This document shows, in pieces, positions 1-9,158 of a stretch of DNA of 64,000 bases. Origin of the DNA: Providencia rettgeri (GTDB taxonomy: Bacteria > Pseudomonadota > Gammaproteobacteria > Enterobacterales > Enterobacteriaceae); assembly GCA_900455085.1 (NCBI GenBank), contig UGTZ01000001.1, forward strand, positions 2,138,501 to 2,202,500, read 5' to 3'. The notes beneath the pieces are model-generated. The model was not told the origin of the DNA. It searched no databases and saw only the letters and a list, made by a program, of their open reading frames with translations. Numbering within the stretch: position 1 is the first letter of the stretch; each line of letters begins with the position of its first letter. Both the position numbers and the translations under genes were made by a program.

Positions 1-2
1 TT

Positions 3-290
3 GATGGTGAAATGCATGCGGATGCCGCATTAGTTGAATCGATCCGTAAAGATGTGATGCCTGATAGCCCATTAAAAGGTTCAGCAAATTTATTAATTAT
101 GCCAAATATGGAAGCTGCACGTATTAGTTATAACTTACTGCGCGTGACAAGCTCTGATGGCGTGACGGTCGGCCCGGTATTGATGGGGGTTGCGAAGCCG
201 GTACATATCTTGACACCAATTGCGTCGGTACGCCGTATCGTGAATATGGTGGCATTAGCAGTGGTTGAAGCGCAAACCAATCCACTCTAA
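3..290 (+). CDS. maeB: NADP-dependent malic enzyme MaeB, C-terminal end (5' partial)
   Basis: The open frame enters from the left window edge and ends in TAA. It encodes the last ~95 residues of the phosphotransacetylase-like domain that follows the malic enzyme domain in MaeB. The visible DGEMHADAAL, LIMPNMEAARI and GPVLMGVAKPVHIL blocks are typical of the C-terminal PTA-like domain, which in MaeB has a regulatory rather than a phosphotransacetylase role. A Pta protein would share this fold, but the short tail after the last helix (VVEAQTNPL) fits MaeB better. Only the tail is in view, so the state of the catalytic part is unknown. A rho-independent terminator follows. Confidence 0.8.
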   Translation, partial: DGEMHADAALVESIRKDVMPDSPLKGSANLLIMPNMEAARISYNLLRVTSSDGVTVGPVLMGVAKPVHILTPIASVRRIVNMVALAVVEAQTNPL

Positions 291-318
291 CGGTTAATAT
301 TAATTAATACGTATTAAA

Positions 319-347
319 GGCTTCTATGATTTTATAGGAGCCTTTTT
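319..347 (+). terminator. Rho-independent terminator after maeB
   Basis: A 9-bp stem (GGCTTCTAT / ATAGGAGCC, one G-T pair) with a 6-nt loop is followed by five T. It closes the maeB transcript and separates it from the Fur-box promoter of the heme cluster. Confidence 0.8.
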
Positions 348-350
348 ATT

Positions 351-369
351 GAAAATGATTATCATTATC
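351..369 (+). promoter_or_regulatory. Fur box upstream of the chaN-tonB cluster
   Basis: The 19-bp site matches the classical Fur consensus (GATAATGATAATCATTATC) at 17 of 19 positions, mismatching only at positions 3 and 10. It lies about 40 bp before the ChaN-like start and directly after the maeB terminator, where a promoter is expected. It predicts iron-repressed transcription of the genes from about 409 onward. The match is seen in the sequence; regulation is inferred. Confidence 0.85.
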
Positions 370-408
370 TGTATCTTATTAGCTTGACGACATAAGATGG
401 AAAGCATA

Positions 409-1278
409 ATGATTTCAATAAGATTGACCTCTCAAATAGCCACTTTAATGGTTGGGTTATTTTTCCTTATCGGTTGTACACAAAAAATTGAACCGACAAT
501 CGTACAATTAGATAGCCAACTAACAGTAAGCAACCAAATTATTGACTTAGCAACAGGTAAGTCTTTAACACCTCAGCAATTAATCGAGCAGCTTGCTCAA
601 TCTCCACGCGTCATTGTCGGAGAAAAGCATGATAACCATTATCACCACCAAATTGAGCAATGGCTTGCACAAGAAATGCCCAAAATACGGCCTCAAGGTG
701 CGGTTCTACTCGAAATGTTGACACCGTCGCAGCAAAATAGTGTGAACCGTGTACAGGCGCAGATGCAAAATAACCCTTATATTCGTGACGAAAAGCTACA
801 GTCCGCCTTAAATTGGAATAGTGGTTGGCCTTGGGAGCAATATGGGGCTTTAATCCGCCATTTGCTGAGCTCGCCTTATCCGCTACTGTCGGCAAACCTA
901 GATAAAAAAGAGGTACTTGCCGCCTACGCTAACCCGTCATCAGTAACGGGGCAATATTCAGCTCAACCCATTGTTCAAGAACTTATCAGTAAAACGATTG
1001 AAAGTTCTCATGGTGGGGAACTGACAGCGGAACAAGTGGCTAAAATGACCTTTATACAGCAGTTGCGTGACCGCCGTATGGCAGAGTCGTTATTAAATGC
1101 ACCTACACCCGCGCTTCTATTCGCAGGTGGCTATCATGCAACAAGAGCAATTGGTGTGCCTTTACATGTGCAAGACCTAGCGCCCGAAGAACCCGTAAAA
1201 GTATTAATTATTTCAGAAAGAGGTGAAGAAATAGACCATTTACATGCTGATTTTGTGTGGTACACGCCTAAAGGATGA
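409..1278 (+). CDS. ChaN-family heme-binding, iron-regulated lipoprotein
   Basis: This 289-residue protein starts with a lipoprotein signal peptide (MISIRLTSQIATLMVGLFFLIGC), with lipobox LIGC and the mature protein starting at Cys. The body shows the ChaN/DUF399 signature: IVGEKHDNHYHH near the start, VLLEMLTPSQQ, a FIQQLRDRRMAESLL helix and the closing FAGGYHATRAIGVP. In Campylobacter ChaN is an iron-regulated outer-membrane lipoprotein binding two hemes, and homologues sit next to heme receptors. I chose the ATG at 409 rather than the in-frame ATG at 397 because it has a GGAAAG ribosome site at good spacing and gives a normal-length signal peptide. A strong Fur box lies just upstream, and tonB and a heme-type receptor lie downstream, supporting a role in heme or iron capture. 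Confidence 0.85.
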   Translation: MISIRLTSQIATLMVGLFFLIGCTQKIEPTIVQLDSQLTVSNQIIDLATGKSLTPQQLIEQLAQSPRVIVGEKHDNHYHHQIEQWLAQEMPKIRPQGAVLLEMLTPSQQNSVNRVQAQMQNNPYIRDEKLQSALNWNSGWPWEQYGALIRHLLSSPYPLLSANLDKKEVLAAYANPSSVTGQYSAQPIVQELISKTIESSHGGELTAEQVAKMTFIQQLRDRRMAESLLNAPTPALLFAGGYHATRAIGVPLHVQDLAPEEPVKVLIISERGEEIDHLHADFVWYTPKG

Positions 1279-1343
1279 CTAAGTAATAGCAAGCTAATGA
1301 TTTCAAAAAAGTTAATTTTGTGAAGTAATCTTTATTTCCAGTA

Positions 1344-1362
1344 AGAAATGATTTCCATTTTC
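1344..1362 (+). promoter_or_regulatory. Weak Fur-like site before tonB
   Basis: An imperfect match (12 of 19) to the Fur consensus, centred on AATGATTTCCATT, in the 143-bp gap between the ChaN-like gene and tonB. The gap is large for an operon, so tonB may have its own iron-regulated promoter. The region is very AT-rich, which makes chance matches common. Confidence 0.3.
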
Positions 1363-1421
1363 ATTTGTTATTAATTATCATTTTGCATTTATACATAAAT
1401 ACGTCAGTGCATAAGATAAAA

Positions 1422-2225
1422 ATGAGTATAACAACATTTGAAAATGAGTATTTAAGGCGAACAACGAAGATAAGTGGGGGCTTCGCATTGGCAATTGCTC
1501 TTCATATTGGGGTTGTTGGGTTGTATATATGGGTAACTCACAATCAACAATGGGATGAGTTATTGCCTCCGCCATCAGTGGTGATGGAGATTTCGATTGA
1601 ATCGCAAGCCGAACAATTGACAGAAGCTAACATTGGCCAACTACAAGAGTTATCGGTGGCGAGCCAGGCTCATGAAGCCCCATCGGAAGAGAAAATTATC
1701 CCACCATTAGCCATCAATGAGCAGGCTGAAGTGCAAGTCGCTAAAGCGGTGAGTACAAAACGAACTGCTGAAGTCAAAAAACAAAAGCATGAAAAGCAGG
1801 CGGTTGAACAAAAACAAGCGACTGATTCAAAAGCCAATGATGCCCCTGTCACCAGTGATGCTGCAGCGCCATTACAAACTCAAAAAATTGCCGCAGAATT
1901 TAATAGCCAGTCACAATCGGTAGATAACGCGAAAAGGCTATGGGAAGCACAAGTATTGGGGAAACTAAATAAATACAAGCGGTTTCCTGAAGACGCCGTA
2001 AGGCGGGGGCGAGTCGGTCAATCAACAGTAACATTTACGGTTGACCCACAAGGTTTTTTGCTTGGTAGCGACCTAGTAAGTTCATCAGCAACACGATCTT
2101 TGGATAGAGAAGCATTGCAGGTGCTATCGAGAGCAGCACCTTTACCTGAACCCCCAGCTGAAATTTTAATCAATGGGCGGGTAACTGTCAGGATACCTAT
2201 TGATTTTACTCTTAATGAAAAATAG
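1422..2225 (+). CDS. TonB-family energy transducer of the heme cluster
   Basis: This 267-residue protein has TonB architecture: short cytoplasmic N-terminus, one membrane helix (about residues 18-36, GGFALAIALHIGVVGLYIW) containing the conserved His, a Pro/Glu/Lys/Ala-rich periplasmic linker (about 45-165), and a C-terminal TonB domain. In that domain RFPEDAVRRGRVGQSTVTFTV and DREALQVLSRAAPLPEPP are visible, with FP in place of the usual YP. TonB couples the proton motive force, with ExbBD, to outer-membrane receptors. It sits in a heme receptor cluster, so it is probably a dedicated second TonB. The start at 1422 places the membrane helix correctly; an in-frame ORF extends upstream to 1365 without added homology. 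Only 12 bp separate it from the peptidase pseudogene. Confidence 0.85.
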   Translation: MSITTFENEYLRRTTKISGGFALAIALHIGVVGLYIWVTHNQQWDELLPPPSVVMEISIESQAEQLTEANIGQLQELSVASQAHEAPSEEKIIPPLAINEQAEVQVAKAVSTKRTAEVKKQKHEKQAVEQKQATDSKANDAPVTSDAAAPLQTQKIAAEFNSQSQSVDNAKRLWEAQVLGKLNKYKRFPEDAVRRGRVGQSTVTFTVDPQGFLLGSDLVSSSATRSLDREALQVLSRAAPLPEPPAEILINGRVTVRIPIDFTLNEK

Positions 2226-2237
2226 ATTGGATAAATT

Positions 2238-4364
2238 ATGCGTAATAAACTCACTGAGTTTTGTTTTATTACATTACTTGGTTTATATGCAGCAACCAGT
2301 GCTGCGGAGGATAGAATGTCAGCACCAATAGCCAAAAAACAACCTTATACTATCACCACTCACGGAGATGCCCGTGTAGATAACTATTATTGGTTAAGAG
2401 ATGATCAACGCGAGTCTCCAGAAATCATCGAATATTTAACGCAAGAGAATAATTATACGCAGCAGCAACTTGCAAAAGGTGAATCGTTATAAAAAGAAAT
2501 TTACGATGAATTGTTTTCACGTATGAAGCAGGACGATGAGTCAGTTCCCTATGATTATAATGGTTATACCTACCGTTCACGAGTTGTCGCGGGGAAAAAT
2601 TATTCTATCTTTGAAAGACGCCCTGTAAATAGCCAAGATGAATGGGTTGTATTAGTTGATGGTAATGAACGAGCCGAAGGCACTGAATATTATCGTATGG
2701 GAGCGTTAGCGATTTCGCCGGATAATACCACGCTAGCGATTGCTGAAGATCGCCAAGGACGTAATGAATTTGCAGTATCATTTCGCAAAATTGATGAGAG
2801 CAAGTGGCAGGAAAATGTATTAACTAATACTTCAGGTAATATTGTCTGGCTAATGACAACCAAACGCTATTCTATGTGAATAAGGACAAGCAAACATTGC
2901 TACCTTATCAAGTGGTTAAACATCTATATGGTACACAGCAAACTCAAGATAAACTGGTGTATGAAGAAAAGGATGATACTTTTTACGTTAGTTTAACGAA
3001 ATCGACTTCAAAAGATTTTATTTTAATGGGGATCACGAGTACTGAAACCTCTGAGTACCGTTTAATTGATGCCAATCAGCCACAAAATGACGTTAAAATT
3101 TTAAAACCACGTCAAACGGGGGTTGAGTACTATCCTGACCATTTCAATGGTAAATTCTATATTCGTTCTAATCACCAGCATCCATTATTTGGTTTATATA
3201 TTGCAGACAATATTTCAGCACCATGGGTAAGCTTTATTGCACCGCGTGATGGGGTTGATCTTGAAGGTTTTGCTTTATTTAATAATTGGTTAGTTGTGGA
3301 AGAACGCCAAAATGGTTTAGTGAATATTCGCCAAATCAGTTGGTTAACTAATAAAGAAAACCAAGTGAGCTTTGATGACCCAACATACATGGCGTGGATC
3401 GGAAATAACCCTGAGCCAGATACGGATAAACTACGCTACGGTTACTCATCAATGACCACACCGTCTTCAGTATATGAAATTAATATGCTGACTCAAGAAA
3501 AGCAGCTGTTAAAACAAGAAGAAGTTAAAGATTTTAATAAGCAAAACTACCAAAGTGAGCGTATTTGGGTTACTGCACAAGATGGGGTAAAAGTCCCGGT
3601 TTCTTTAGTTTACCGTAAAGATCTATTCAAACATGGCCAAAATCCATTGTTAGTCTATGGTTATGGCGCTTATGGGTATGGCATTGATCCTTCATTTAGT
3701 TCATCTCGTTTGTCTTTATTGGGATCGTGGCTTTGTTTACGCGATTGCACATATTCGTGGTGGTGGTGATTTAGGTAAAAATTGGTACATACAAGGCAAA
3801 ACAATCCACAAGATGAATACCTTTACTGACTTTATTGATGCAACCAAAGGGTTATTATCAGAAGGTTATGGTAAAGCAGGACATGTGTATGCCATGGGGG
3901 GCAGTGCGGGTGGCTTATTAATGGGAGCGGTTGTGAATATGGCGCCTGATTTATACGAGGGGGTTGTTTCCGCTGTTCCATTTGTTGATGTGGTAACCAC
4001 AATGTTAGACCCATCAATCCCTCTGACCACCGGGGAATACGATGAGTGGGGTAACCCTGAAAATGAAGAAGATTACTGGCGAATTAAAGCGTATAGCCCT
4101 TATGACAATATCAAAGCACAACATTACCCACATATTTTAGTGACGACAGGGTTACATGACTCTCAAGTTCAATATTGGGAACCTGCAAAATGGGTAGCTA
4201 AATTACGAGATATTAAACAAGGCAATTCATTATTATTATTAGAAACTAATATGAATGCGGGGCATGGTGGTAAATCAGGGCGTTTTAATGCACTAGATGA
4301 TATCGCCCAAGAATATAGTTTTATTCTCATGCTTGAAATAAAGATAAATATTTTCCACATTTAA
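2238..4364 (+). pseudogene. ptrB: Exported oligopeptidase B (S9 prolyl oligopeptidase family), triply disrupted
   Basis: Pieced together, this is a full 708-residue oligopeptidase B: propeller opening (THGDARVDNYYWLRDD), NPEPDTDKLRYGYSSMTTP, and the hydrolase domain with nucleophile Ser in GGSAGG, Asp in [11 protein letters not shown] and His in AGHGGKSGR. Unlike cytoplasmic E. coli PtrB it begins with a signal peptide ending ATSAAED, so it would act in the periplasm. Three lesions are visible: an in-frame TAA at 2490-2492 (frame continues, so a substitution), a one-base loss near 2849-2851 (VW-NDN expected), and a one-base gain near 3720-3722 in LSLL-DRGF. The two indels cancel in length. 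It follows tonB by 12 bp, so it was probably co-transcribed. The catalytic triad is intact, suggesting recent loss. Oligopeptidase B cleaves after basic residues in short peptides; its partner substrate here is unknown. Confidence 0.9.
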
Positions 4365-4402
4365 AATAATAATTAACCTATAAAATTTAGGTGATTTCAG
4401 GC

Positions 4403-4461
4403 CAGCAACAATATGAATGACATTGTTGCTGAGTCTCTTCACAGGCTTTATTTGGCCTGTG
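4403..4461 (+). repeat. Two consecutive hairpins before the heme receptor
   Basis: A perfect 10-bp inverted repeat (CAGCAACAAT / ATTGTTGCTG, 9-nt loop, 4403-4431) is followed by a perfect 7-bp one (CACAGGC / GCCTGTG, 4440-4461). Neither has a T-tract, so they are not classical terminators. They lie in the gap between the peptidase pseudogene and the receptor start at 4510, and could be an RNA processing, attenuation or stability element in the receptor leader. Confidence 0.5.
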
Positions 4462-5455
4462 CTAGCAGTGTGAGCGTATGACACACAGTACGTTTACAGG
4501 AATGGTTTAATGAATAATAAAACAATAATTATGGTTGCTAGCATTATTGCCACTAGCTCCCAAGGGATTGCTTTGGCTGAAAATACGCAGCAGCAGAATA
4601 AGCAGAAAGAAGGTGTGGTTAATTTTAGCCAATTAAAAGTCTCAGGTGCGCAGAAACAAACGCCATTAGTCAAAGCATTGGAAAAACCGGGTGCTTATAG
4701 CGCGGTGGGTACGGAAAATAAATTGCAATCGATGGATAAAATTATTCGTACTATGCCCGGAACCTATACTCAAATGGATGCCAGCCAAGGTACCGTTAAT
4801 ATCAATATTCGCGGGTTGAGTGGTTTTGGTCGCGTGAATATGATGGTGGATGGTGTCACGCAAAGTTATTATGGAATTTCCCCAAGTCAATATACACATG
4901 GACAACAGCCAAATAATGATTTTGGCGCTTTAATTGACCCAAATTTTATTGTTGAAGTTGAAGTAGAGAAAGGGCAATTAAATGGAGGCAATAGTGTTAA
5001 CGCTTTAGCAGGGAGTGCAAATTTTCGTACTATCGGTATTGATGATGTGATTTTTAAAGATAATGTATATGGGCTGCGTAGTAAAGCTAGCTGGGGAGAT
5101 AATGGTCTCGGTTATAATGGCATGGTAGCGGTCGCAGGAAAGACATTATTGCAAGATGATGGCTATTTTGGCGGTTTAATTGCGGTTAGTGGCCATAATA
5201 TTCCTGGCAGTTATAAAAATGGTGATGGGTTTGATAGTGATGAATTTGCCACCGACTCCACTTTCAAACAAAAGCCACAATCGCAATTAGCTAAATTGAA
5301 ATATAAACCTAATGACAGCCATGAATTAGAATTCAGTGGTCGTTTCTTACAAAATAAGCTCACACGAAGAAAGATTAATAGTGAAGATTATTATATTAAA
5401 TATAAATATACGCCGCTAAATGAATTAATTGATGTTGAGGTTTTAGCGAGTCATG

Positions 5456-5463
5456 GAAAAAAT
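5456..5463 (+). repeat. Left copy of the 8-bp target-site duplication of the IS1-family element
   Basis: GAAAAAAT directly precedes the left inverted repeat and recurs directly after the right inverted repeat. Eight base pairs is in the IS1 range (8-9 bp). Confidence 0.9.
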
Positions 5464-5523
5464 GGTCATGTATTCAATCCGGTGATTAACCTGTAATATA
5501 GGGTAATTTATCGGAGAATATTC

Positions 5524-5799
5524 ATGGCTAAAGTCGATGTAAGGTGCCCATTTTGTCAACAAACTCCCTCAGTGAAAAAACATGGCCTAGGGAGCACTGG
5601 TCATCAACGTTATCGCTGCCAAAATTGCTGCCGAAGCTTCCAACTCGATTATAAATATCGTGCTTGCCAACCCGGAACTAAAGATAAAATTATCGACCTC
5701 ACGATGAATAATGCCGGTATTCGTGATACTGCTAGGGCCCTTCATATCAGCATTAATGCGGTTGTTCGTACTTTAAAAAACTCTCGCCGAAGCAGGTAA
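5524..5799 (+). CDS. insA: IS1 InsA-type DNA-binding / regulatory protein
   Basis: The 91-residue product has the InsA zinc ribbon (CPFC at the N-terminus, CQNC about 20 residues later) followed by a helix-turn-helix region (IRDTARALHISINAVVRTLKNS). In IS1, InsA binds the terminal inverted repeats and represses transposition, and also forms the N-terminal part of the InsAB' transposase. The ATG at 5524 follows a GGAG ribosome site within the left end of the IS. Translation of the full transposase requires the -1 shift near the end of this gene. Confidence 0.9.
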   Translation: MAKVDVRCPFCQQTPSVKKHGLGSTGHQRYRCQNCCRSFQLDYKYRACQPGTKDKIIDLTMNNAGIRDTARALHISINAVVRTLKNSRRSR

Positions 5800-6221
5800 C
5801 TTCTTTACCTCTTGATAATTTGCAGATTGAACTCCTTTGCGAAGTTGATGAACAGTGGTCTTTTGTGGCTAATAAGAAACAACAACGCTGGCTTTGGTAT
5901 GCCTGGGAACCTCGCCTAAAACGGATTATTGCTCATACATTTGGTCGTCGAAACAAGAGAACTCTTCGTCAGTTACTGGCTTTACTGTCTAGGTTTAATG
6001 TGGCTTTTTGGTGCACGGATAAGTTCAGTGCTTATGAGATATTGCCTAAACAAAAACACGTAGCAAGTAAGTTTTATACCCAACGAATAGAAAGAGAGAA
6101 TTTGAATTTAAGAAATCGCTTAAAGCGTCTTAACCGTAAGACGTTAGGTTACTCGAAGTCGCCTGAAATGCATGATAAAATCATCGGCACATTCATCGAG
6201 CGGGAGCATTACCTATTGTGA
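5524..6221 (+). CDS. insB: IS1-family InsAB' transposase made by -1 frameshift
   Basis: InsA translation slips -1 at AAAAAAC (5775-5781) and continues as LSPKQVTS into the InsB frame, ending TGA at 6219-6221. The InsB part shows the IS1 DDE catalytic core: Asp in CEVDEQW, Asp in WCTDKFSAYE and Glu in YTQRIERENLNLR, with a conserved tail (SKSPEMHDKIIG). The fusion cuts and joins the IS ends. No disruption beyond the programmed shift is visible, so the element should be competent. Whether the frameshift operates cannot be shown from sequence alone, but its position matches IS1 exactly. Confidence 0.88.
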
Positions 6222-6246
6222 TGATCTCTATATTGAATACACGACC

Positions 6247-6254
6247 GAAAAAAT
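6247..6254 (+). repeat. Right copy of the 8-bp target-site duplication of the IS1-family element
   Basis: GAAAAAAT directly after the right inverted repeat, identical to 5456-5463. The receptor reading frame resumes at 6255 (GAC CAA CAA). Confidence 0.9.
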
Positions 6255-7621
6255 GACCAACAATTTGAAGGTGACTCATTAGGTTGGGCATTAAGGCAAG
6301 GTAAATCCAAAAATATTGGCGATGGTCTTAATCTTTCTAATACAAGCAGGTTTTCCTATGGTGATATTGATTTTGAATGGAAAATAGGTTCTAAGTTATC
6401 TAAAACGAAGTATGAGCGAGAGGTTAGTTCTGTTATTGACCAAGATACGTTGAACTATAATCCATTCTCGCCAAGTGGGTCGTTAGATCTTGCGAGCGCA
6501 TATACACAATTGGAAGCCAAGTATGGGATCTATACAGCAATTTTTGATTTGAATTATATGAATTATCACTTAAAAGGTTTTAAACCTGCATGTGGTGATC
6601 AAGATTTTTGTTTTCCACAGGAAGCTGCAACTTTAAATTTACGGGGTAATGGTTTTAACCCCGGAGTTTTATTATCAGCAGAAATTATTCCTGAATTCCA
6701 GCCATTTGTCAGTTATGCGCATTCAATGAGAGCGCCGAATACGCAAGAAGTTTTTTATTCTCAAGAAGGTGGTAATTCAATGAACCCATTCTTAAAAGAA
6801 GAGAAATCACAGACATGGCAAGTTGGTTTTAATAGCTTTAAACCGGATTTAATTTTTGAAGGTGACCAATTTAATATGAAGGCATTATGGTTCCATACAA
6901 AAATTAAAGACTATATTACGAGTAAGCCTTATTTACTTTGTCGCCCAAGATCAAATGCTGAACTGGCTTGGTGTTTAATGAATGATGATGTATGGGACAA
7001 AGAATTCCCAGAATTTATGCGTAAAAGCTATATGTATGTCAATGAGCCTCATGATGTTAATCTTCGTGGCTATGAATTACAGGCTAATTATGATGCAGGT
7101 ATAGTTTATTCAACATTATCCTATACCAAAGAAACTGGGGATCAACCTAACTCCATAGCTAAGGTTGCTGATTTTAGTGCGGGAGATTTCACTGAGCTTC
7201 CTGATTATTATGTGACCTTGGATTCAGGTGTGCGTTTATTGGATGAAAAATTAACCGTAGGTACAACTATTACATGGACCGGCCCTTCAAAACGAATTGG
7301 TGTAGAGTCTATCGTTGATAACGATGGAAATGCACTAAAAGATAAGTATGAAAAACAACCTACAATCATTGATTTATATACAGACTATGAAGTTAATAAA
7401 AACTTTAAATTGATGATGACGGTCAATAATATCACGAATAAAAATTATTCGGATGCACTAAATCGTGCAAATTCTACCGCTATTATGGAAGAACGGGGTA
7501 AAAATAATGCAACAGCTAGAGGGCGCACTTATATGATTGGCGGACAGGTGCGTTTCTAATCAACGTATCAGTTTAATACCACTTATCTCGTTATTTTTAT
7601 CGAGATAAGTGGATAAAATAA

Positions 7622-8989
7622 TTATTTCGATACTCTTTTGGCTTTAACCTTCTCAATATGGGTGATTTGGCTTTCAACCCAGCCATCATTAAGGCGAGTT
7701 TTTAGTGGTTGGCCGACTTTCACTTGGCTGGTTTTTTTCAACACGGTGCCTTTAGCGGTTTCACTGATACTAAACCCACGAGCCAGGGTCGCTAATGGGC
7801 TAACCGCTTCCATTTTTGAACAAGCTACTGCGAAACGTTGGCGGTAACTATTAACCAAACTCGTGACCATATTCTGCAAATGATACTGTGTCTGCTGCAA
7901 CTGTCGCTGCTGTTTTTGCAATTGAGGGCGCAAATCATTTTGCAGTAAACGGCGATTAACTTTTTCGAATTTAACCGTTGAATTTTGTAGTTGTCGAGTC
8001 ATCGACTGCGCCAATTTTTGTTGCAATAAATTAAGTTGATTATGTTGCCGTGCCAAACGTAATTGTGGGTGTTGTTGCTGTAAACGGTGATGCAAACGAG
8101 CAAACCTTTGTTGTTGACCTGCTACGTAATAATCCATTGCCATTTCAAGGTGTTGCTGCGCAGATTTTAGCTGACGGAGCATTTCTAACTGGTTACGGCT
8201 AACAAGCTCGGCCGCTGCAGATGGGGTGGGTGCTCTTACGTCCGCCACATAGTCGGCAATCGTCACATCGGTCTCATGACCAACAGCGCTAATTATAGGC
8301 AGTTGACTAGCAAAAATGGCTCTAGCAACGATTTCTTCATTAAATGCCCATAAATCTTCAAGTGAACCGCCCCCGCGACCGACGATCAACACATCACATT
8401 CTTGACGCAAATTTGCTAGCTCAATCATCCGAGCAATTTGTGCTGGTGCCATCTCACCTTGAACGGCCGTTGGGTAGATAATGATAGGCAGGGAAGGGTC
8501 GCGACGACGTAAAATATTTAAAATATCATGTAGGGCTGCACCCGTTGCCGAGGTAATGATACCGACGGATTTAGCTGGGCTAGGTAGTGGTTTTTTATGA
8601 ATAATATCAAACAAACCTTGGGCACTTAGTGTTTGTTTTAATAGCTCAAAACGTTGTTGCAGTAAGCCTTCACCGGCTGGTTGCATGCTCTCAAGGATTA
8701 ATTGATAGTCACCACGCGGTTCGTACAAGGTGACAGTCGCTCGAACTAGAACTTGCTGGCCATTTTGAGGACGGAAAGTGACCCGTGTATTTTGTCCACG
8801 GAACATGGCCGCTCGCACCTGCGCTCGGTCATCTTTTAAGGTTAAGTACCAATGACCTGAACTGGGTTGCGAAAAATTAGAAATTTCAGCTGTTAACCAA
8901 ATACGCCCCATTTGGCTATCGAGAAGTTCCCGAACCGATTGGTTAAGCTTGCTAACAGAGTAAATCGCGTTATTTTGTGAAGTCGACAT
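7622..8989 (-). CDS. xseA: Exodeoxyribonuclease VII large subunit
   Basis: This 455-residue protein is close to the E. coli XseA length (456). It has an N-terminal OB-fold DNA-binding domain (about residues 1-105, with [23 protein letters not shown]), a central catalytic domain (about 120-270) with [34 protein letters not shown] and [28 protein letters not shown], and a long Gln-rich coiled-coil C-terminus. With several XseB subunits it degrades single-stranded DNA from both ends into oligonucleotides. It is divergent from guaB, the usual enterobacterial arrangement. No anomaly seen. Confidence 0.97.
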   Translation of the reverse strand: MSTSQNNAIYSVSKLNQSVRELLDSQMGRIWLTAEISNFSQPSSGHWYLTLKDDRAQVRAAMFRGQNTRVTFRPQNGQQVLVRATVTLYEPRGDYQLILESMQPAGEGLLQQRFELLKQTLSAQGLFDIIHKKPLPSPAKSVGIITSATGAALHDILNILRRRDPSLPIIIYPTAVQGEMAPAQIARMIELANLRQECDVLIVGRGGGSLEDLWAFNEEIVARAIFASQLPIISAVGHETDVTIADYVADVRAPTPSAAAELVSRNQLEMLRQLKSAQQHLEMAMDYYVAGQQQRFARLHHRLQQQHPQLRLARQHNQLNLLQQKLAQSMTRQLQNSTVKFEKVNRRLLQNDLRPQLQKQQRQLQQTQYHLQNMVTSLVNSYRQRFAVACSKMEAVSPLATLARGFSISETAKGTVLKKTSQVKVGQPLKTRLNDGWVESQITHIEKVKAKRVSK

Positions 8990-9078
8990 GTGAGCCAGAT
9001 CAAATTTTAAAACAATGACTTAATCGATAGATACTAACGCAGCTATAGGAGTTATCAAGTTTTTTTTCAAAAAAAGGC

Positions 9079-9115
9079 TGGAAGCAACCGATTACGGTGT
9101 GTATAATGCCGCGGC
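9079..9115 (+). promoter_or_regulatory. Putative guaBA promoter with GC-rich discriminator
   Basis: A perfect TATAAT (9102-9107) is followed at once by a GC-rich discriminator (GCCGCGG), as seen at stringently controlled, growth-rate-regulated promoters including guaBA of E. coli. The -35 region (about 9079-9084, TGGAAG) is weak. No PurR-like palindrome was recognised. Confidence 0.55.
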
Positions 9116-9158
9116 AATATTTAACCCTTTCATAACGCTGCCTGGTGGGATATTGCCT

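Larger units (their letters stand above)
5464..6246 (+). mobile_element. IS1-family insertion sequence (783 bp)
   Basis: The ends are GGTCATGTATTCAAT (5464-5478) and its near-perfect inverse ending at 6246, reading inward GGTCGTGTATTCAAT: 14 of 15 match. The element is flanked by the 8-bp direct repeat GAAAAAAT. It carries insA and an overlapping insB in the -1 frame, with an AAAAAAC slippery stretch at 5775-5781, the standard IS1 arrangement. Its 783 bp is close to the 768 bp of canonical IS1, but the proteins and tips differ clearly, so it is a different family member. Both ends, the duplication and the transposase frame are intact, so it looks recent and possibly still mobile. No second copy lies in the window. 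Confidence 0.95.
4510..7559 (+). pseudogene. TonB-dependent heme/hemoglobin-type receptor split by an IS1-family element
   Basis: Joining 4510-5463 to 6255-7559, that is removing the IS and one target-site copy, restores a single 752-residue frame (ASHGKN joined to DQQFEGDSLGW). The protein has a signal peptide ending ALAEN, a plug domain (IRGLSGFGRVNMMVDGVTQ, EVEKGQLNGGNSVNALAG) and a C-terminal beta-barrel ending in aromatic Phe (GGQVRF). SMRAPNTQEVF and NPFLKEEKS resemble the FRAP and NPNL boxes of heme receptors. As it stands translation runs into the IS and stops at 5496, giving a 328-residue fragment with no complete barrel. The neighbouring ChaN-like lipoprotein, TonB and Fur box support heme uptake. 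The exact ligand (hemin, hemoglobin or another hemoprotein) cannot be read from sequence. Confidence 0.9.

Noticed and set aside
5480..6213. Shorter IS boundaries suggested by GGTGATTAACC and GCATTACC near the transposase gene ends
   Set aside because: The outer 15-bp tips (14 matches) with an 8-bp duplication, and perfect restoration of the receptor frame, fix the ends at 5464 and 6246.
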